A stretch of DNA of 64,000 bases, from the NCBI RefSeq assembly GCF_052180275.1, contig NZ_CP197465.1:4836001-4900000 (forward strand), given 5' to 3'. Source of the stretch: Kumtagia sp052180275. Lineage in GTDB: Bacteria; Pseudomonadota; Alphaproteobacteria; Rhizobiales; Rhizobiaceae. The notes below the pieces were generated by a model. That model was given only the letters and a program-made list of their open reading frames with translations. It was not told where the DNA came from and searched no databases. Positions 59,468-64,000 of the stretch are shown here, in pieces (within the stretch, counting starts at the first letter, position 1; each line of letters starts with the position of its first letter). Both the position numbers and the translations under genes were made by a program.

Positions 59468-60453
59468 TCCCCGATCTCAACCATCTCAAGAAAGCCTATT
59501 CCGTAACGTCGCGGGCGACGCAGGTCACGCCGCTGATGGAATCGGCGGCGCTGGCACGGCAGACCGGCGCGGCGCGCGTCTTCCTGAAGCCGGAATCACT
59601 GCAATGGGCCGGTTCGTTCAAGGTGCGCGGCGCCTACTGGCGGCTAAAACAGCTTTCGCCAGAGGAGGCGAAACGCGGCGTGGTGGCCTACTCTTCCGGC
59701 AATTTCGCGCAAGGGCTGGCGGCAGCCGGCGAGGCGCTTGGCATTCCGGTCACCATCGTCATGCCGATCGATGCGCCGGCGGCCAAGCGCGACGCGACCA
59801 AGGGTTTTGGCGCGACCGTGGTGCTCACCGACCATGGCGAGCGACCGCGCGAGGAAGTGGCCTCCGCCCGGGCACGCGATATCTCGTCCGAGCAGGGCCT
59901 CGCGCTGCTGCATCCGTTCGACGATCCGGAGATCGTCGCCGGACAGGGCGGCGCCGGACTGGAAGCGCTGGACCAACTCGCGGCACGCGAGGCGCAGGCC
60001 GACCTCCTGTTTTGCCCTGTCGGTGGCGGCGGGCTGATCGGCGGCGTGTCGCTGGCTTTCCACTATCTCTCGCCGAAGACGGAAATCTACGGTGTCGAGC
60101 CCGAAGGTTTCAACGGCATGGGCACGTCGATCAGCCACGGCGAAATCGAGACCATGCCGCTTGTTTCGCCTTCCATCTGCGACGGGCTGATGGCGCGGCG
60201 GCCGGGCGTTGCGCCCTTCACGGCCGTGCAGGCCGCCGGCGTGCGCGGCCTGTCGGTCAGCGACGCTGCCGTCCGCGCGGCGATGAAGATCGCCTTCGAG
60301 CGCATGAAGCTGGTGCTTGAGCCCTCCGGCGCGGCCTCGCTGGCAGCCCTGCTGTCGGGCGCGGTCGATGTGAAGGGCAAGACCGTCGTGGTGATCGCGA
60401 GCGGCGGAAACGTCTCGCTCGCCGACTTCATGAAACAAGTCGGCGATGCTTGA
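59464..60453 (+). CDS. Threonine/serine dehydratase family PLP enzyme in the bet operon
   Basis: A 329-residue fold-type II PLP protein of the threonine ammonia-lyase/serine racemase family. The PLP lysine is K53 in WAGSFKVRGA; SSGNFAQG and the glycine-rich PVGGGGLIGG loop bind the cofactor and phosphate. A regulatory C-terminal ACT domain is absent, as in catabolic forms. Translated from the ATG overlapping the GST stop by 4 bp, and overlapping betA by 8 bp. Possible substrates include threonine, serine or hydroxyamino acids; link to choline is inference from the operon. Confidence 0.88.
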   Translation: MIPDLNHLKKAYSVTSRATQVTPLMESAALARQTGAARVFLKPESLQWAGSFKVRGAYWRLKQLSPEEAKRGVVAYSSGNFAQGLAAAGEALGIPVTIVMPIDAPAAKRDATKGFGATVVLTDHGERPREEVASARARDISSEQGLALLHPFDDPEIVAGQGGAGLEALDQLAAREAQADLLFCPVGGGGLIGGVSLAFHYLSPKTEIYGVEPEGFNGMGTSISHGEIETMPLVSPSICDGLMARRPGVAPFTAVQAAGVRGLSVSDAAVRAAMKIAFERMKLVLEPSGAASLAALLSGAVDVKGKTVVVIASGGNVSLADFMKQVGDA

Positions 60454-62098
60454 GGCGGACTACGTCATCATCGGCTCCGGTTCCGCCGGCTCGGCCATGG
60501 CCTACCGGCTGTCCGAGGACGGCAGGCACAGCGTCATCGTCATCGAGTATGGCGGCACCGACATCGGACCGTTGATCCAGATGCCGTCGGCACTGTCCTT
60601 CCCCATGAACATGAGCCTCTACGACTGGGGTTTTTCGAGCGAGCCGGAGCCACACCTCGGCGGCCGCGTGCTGGTCACGCCGCGTGGAAAAGTGCTCGGC
60701 GGGTCGTCGTCGATCAACGGCATGGTCTATGTGCGCGGCCACGCCGGCGACTTCGATCATTGGGCCGAAGACGGCGCTGCCGGCTGGGGTTATGCCGACG
60801 TGCTTCCCTATTTCAAGCGCATGGAAAACGTTCGCGACGGCGAGGATGGCTGGCGCGGCACGGACGGTCCCCTCTTCGTGCAGCGCGGCAAGCGGTCCAA
60901 CCCGCTCTATTCGGCCTTCGTGGCGGCAGGCGCCCAAGCGGGCTTCGAACTGACCGAGGACTATAACGGCTCCAAACAGGAAGGGTTCGGAGCGATGGAA
61001 CAGACCATCCATCGCGGCCGCCGCTGGTCGGCGGCCAACGCCTATCTGCGGCCGGCGCTGAAGCGCAAGAATGTCAGCCTGGTCAAAGGCTTCGCCCGGA
61101 AAGTCGTCATCGAGAATCAACGTGCCGTCGGCGTTGAGATCGAGGCGCGCGGCCAGGTCCAGATCGTGCGCGCCAAGCGCGAAGTGATCGTCGCGGCCTC
61201 GTCGATCAACTCGCCGAAACTGCTGCTGCTGTCCGGCATCGGGCCTGCCAAACATCTCAAGGCGAACGGCATCGAAGTGATCGCCGACCGGCCTGGCGTC
61301 GGTGCGAACCTGCAAGACCATATGGAACTTTATATCCAGCAGGAGGCTACCCAACCGGTCACGCTGCATTCCGTGCTGAACCCGTTCTCCAAGGCGCTGA
61401 TCGGCGCGGAGTGGCTGTTCTTCAAGACCGGGCTCGGCGCCACCAACCATTTCGAGGCAGCTGCCTTCGTCCGCTCGAAAGCAGGAATCGACTATCCCGA
61501 CATCCAGTTCCACTTCCTGCCGGCGGCCGTGCGCTATGACGGCAAGGCGGCTGCGAAGTCGCATGGTTTCCAGGCGCATGTCGGGCCGATGCGGTCGAAA
61601 TCTCGCGGCAGCGTCACCCTGCGCTCGCCGGACCCGTGGGCCAAGCCGGAGATCCGCTTCAACTACATGTCGCATCCCGACGACTGGGCGGAATTCCGGC
61701 ATTGCATCCGGCTCACGCGCGAGATCTTTGCGCAGCCCGCCTTCGACGCCTATCGCGGCCGCGAGATATCGCCCGGATCGGATGTTCAGAGCGATGACCA
61801 ACTCGATGCCTTCATCCGCGAGCACGCCGAGAGCGCATTCCATCCCTGCGGCACCTGCCGCATGGGTTGGAAAAACGATGCGATGAGCGTGGTCGATCCT
61901 GAATGCCGCGTGATCGGCATCGAAGGGCTGCGCGTTGCCGACTCCTCGATTTTTCCGCGCGTCACCAACGGTAATCTCAACGCGCCGTCGATCATGACCG
62001 GCGAGAAGGCTGCCGATCACATTCTTGGCAGACCGATCCTGCCGCCATCCAACCTGGAACCGTGGATCAACCCGCGCTGGCGGGAGAGCGACCGGTGA
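60446..62098 (+). CDS. betA: Choline dehydrogenase
   Basis: A 550-residue GMC oxidoreductase. The N-terminal FAD motif is VIIGSGSAGSAMAYRL, followed by the ATG/GGSSSINGMVYVRG signature and the C-terminal HPCGTCRMG and VTNGNLNAPSIMTGEKAAD elements. It is membrane-associated and oxidises choline to betaine aldehyde, passing electrons to the respiratory chain. The start overlaps the preceding dehydratase gene by 8 bp. Identification rests on family, length and the betI/betB context. Confidence 0.93.
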   Translation: MLEADYVIIGSGSAGSAMAYRLSEDGRHSVIVIEYGGTDIGPLIQMPSALSFPMNMSLYDWGFSSEPEPHLGGRVLVTPRGKVLGGSSSINGMVYVRGHAGDFDHWAEDGAAGWGYADVLPYFKRMENVRDGEDGWRGTDGPLFVQRGKRSNPLYSAFVAAGAQAGFELTEDYNGSKQEGFGAMEQTIHRGRRWSAANAYLRPALKRKNVSLVKGFARKVVIENQRAVGVEIEARGQVQIVRAKREVIVAASSINSPKLLLLSGIGPAKHLKANGIEVIADRPGVGANLQDHMELYIQQEATQPVTLHSVLNPFSKALIGAEWLFFKTGLGATNHFEAAAFVRSKAGIDYPDIQFHFLPAAVRYDGKAAAKSHGFQAHVGPMRSKSRGSVTLRSPDPWAKPEIRFNYMSHPDDWAEFRHCIRLTREIFAQPAFDAYRGREISPGSDVQSDDQLDAFIREHAESAFHPCGTCRMGWKNDAMSVVDPECRVIGIEGLRVADSSIFPRVTNGNLNAPSIMTGEKAADHILGRPILPPSNLEPWINPRWRESDR

Positions 62099-62161
62099 TG
62101 GACGCCGCTGGCGCTGACTTCCGATTGCAGCTACAGCACAATTGAATCCGAAAGGCCCACG

Positions 62162-62308
62162 ATGCCTCAAAACAGACTCTACCTCATCATCGGTGCGCTG
62201 GTCGTCATCGTCATCGCGCTCGGCATCTATGTTTGGCGGGAAGAGAGCAAGCCGGACGGTGTCGAGATAAAGCTCGACGAGAACGGCGTTTCCATCCAGC
62301 AGAATTGA
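62162..62308 (+). CDS. 48-residue membrane peptide between betA and betB
   Basis: A 48-residue protein: one hydrophobic helix (LYLIIGALVVIVIALGIYVW) then a short acidic tail (KPDGVEIKLDENG). AAAGG sits seven bases before the ATG. It is within the bet operon, 63 bp after betA and 17 bp before betB. It resembles short peptides annotated as hypothetical at this locus in Mesorhizobium; function unknown, possibly a membrane-anchor or small regulator for BetA. It was judged real by its RBS, position and hydrophobic/charged pattern. Confidence 0.65.
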   Translation: MPQNRLYLIIGALVVIVIALGIYVWREESKPDGVEIKLDENGVSIQQN

Positions 62309-62325
62309 TCCGGTCGGAGATCGTC

Positions 62326-63789
<1,464 letters not shown>

Positions 63790-64000
63790 GGCTGGTAGCG
63801 CACGTCGTTCGGGACGATGGGGTCGCAGGTCTAAACCTGTCTTCGGCCCGGGCGAGCGGTGGTCTCGCGGTCGACGGAACAGGCCGTATGTGCGCACTCT
63901 TGCGACCAATTGCATTCACAAGTTGGAAGCCGCCCCGGCATTCAGAAATGGTTGGTCAAAACGCGCGTGAAATCAGTCTGTTAAAACCTTTTGCCGGCTC

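Overview
The window looks like a chromosomal segment of an alphaproteobacterium of the order Hyphomicrobiales, most likely a Mesorhizobium/Aminobacter-type member of the Phyllobacteriaceae. The grounds are high GC with strong GC3 bias, a Ros/MucR regulator, a rhizobial-type L-asparaginase, DUF1127, DUF5330, DUF6456 and TIGR03808-type proteins, RIME-like palindromic intergenic elements and a betI/betA/betB locus. Assignments were made by reading the translations; no database search was run. No tRNA, rRNA, CRISPR array, integrase or intact insertion sequence was seen.

Layout. 1-3.2 kb: the 3' part of a class D beta-lactamase gene, a secreted RTX protein on the opposite strand and a small DUF1127 protein. 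4.1-9.9 kb (minus): a sugar-uptake and phosphorylation operon transcribed in the order binding protein, two-domain ATPase, small membrane ORF, permease, DhaK-like, DhaL-like. A RIME-like palindrome lies just past its end and a second one lies inside it, between binding protein and ATPase. 10.4-12.9 kb: a large mosaic RTX protein. 13.1-16.7 kb: a class A penicillin-binding protein and a DUF1214/DUF1254 pair. 16.9-25.6 kb: conserved rhizobial housekeeping and unknown genes (DUF2336, DUF1491, a peptidoglycan-binding protein overlapping a hybrid-free histidine kinase, DUF5330, SufE, DUF6456, a free-standing DnaA domain IV-like protein, MucR, an SH3-like exported protein).

25.7-42 kb: metabolic and stress genes: a prolyl-oligopeptidase-type peptidase, a PLP decarboxylase, two c-type cytochromes, an AbiEii-like nucleotidyltransferase with a small partner, Fe/Mn superoxide dismutase, a class IV aminotransferase, an ArsR/SRPBCC/GFA operon, a type II haloacid dehalogenase, an L,D-transpeptidase lipoprotein, an EamA exporter, a GNAT, a HerA-like ATPase and an orphan TctC/Bug binding protein. 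42.3-45.8 kb: methylmalonyl-CoA mutase mutA-mutB.

45.8-49.8 kb is the most accessory-looking stretch: three type II toxin-antitoxin modules (Phd/PemK, VapBC, AbrB/Doc) with an FAD monooxygenase among them. The Phd/PemK module lies between the mutB 3' end and a second, diverged copy of the last codons of mutB, the signature of an insertion at the end of mutB. 50-57.9 kb: an exported YHS protein, a class III adenylate cyclase with TPRs, a GreA/GreB-type factor, a Tat-exported beta-helix protein, asparaginase, an exported unknown and a thiolase. 58.2-63.8 kb: a tightly packed choline-to-betaine operon, betI - GST - threonine/serine dehydratase - betA - 48-residue membrane peptide - betB.
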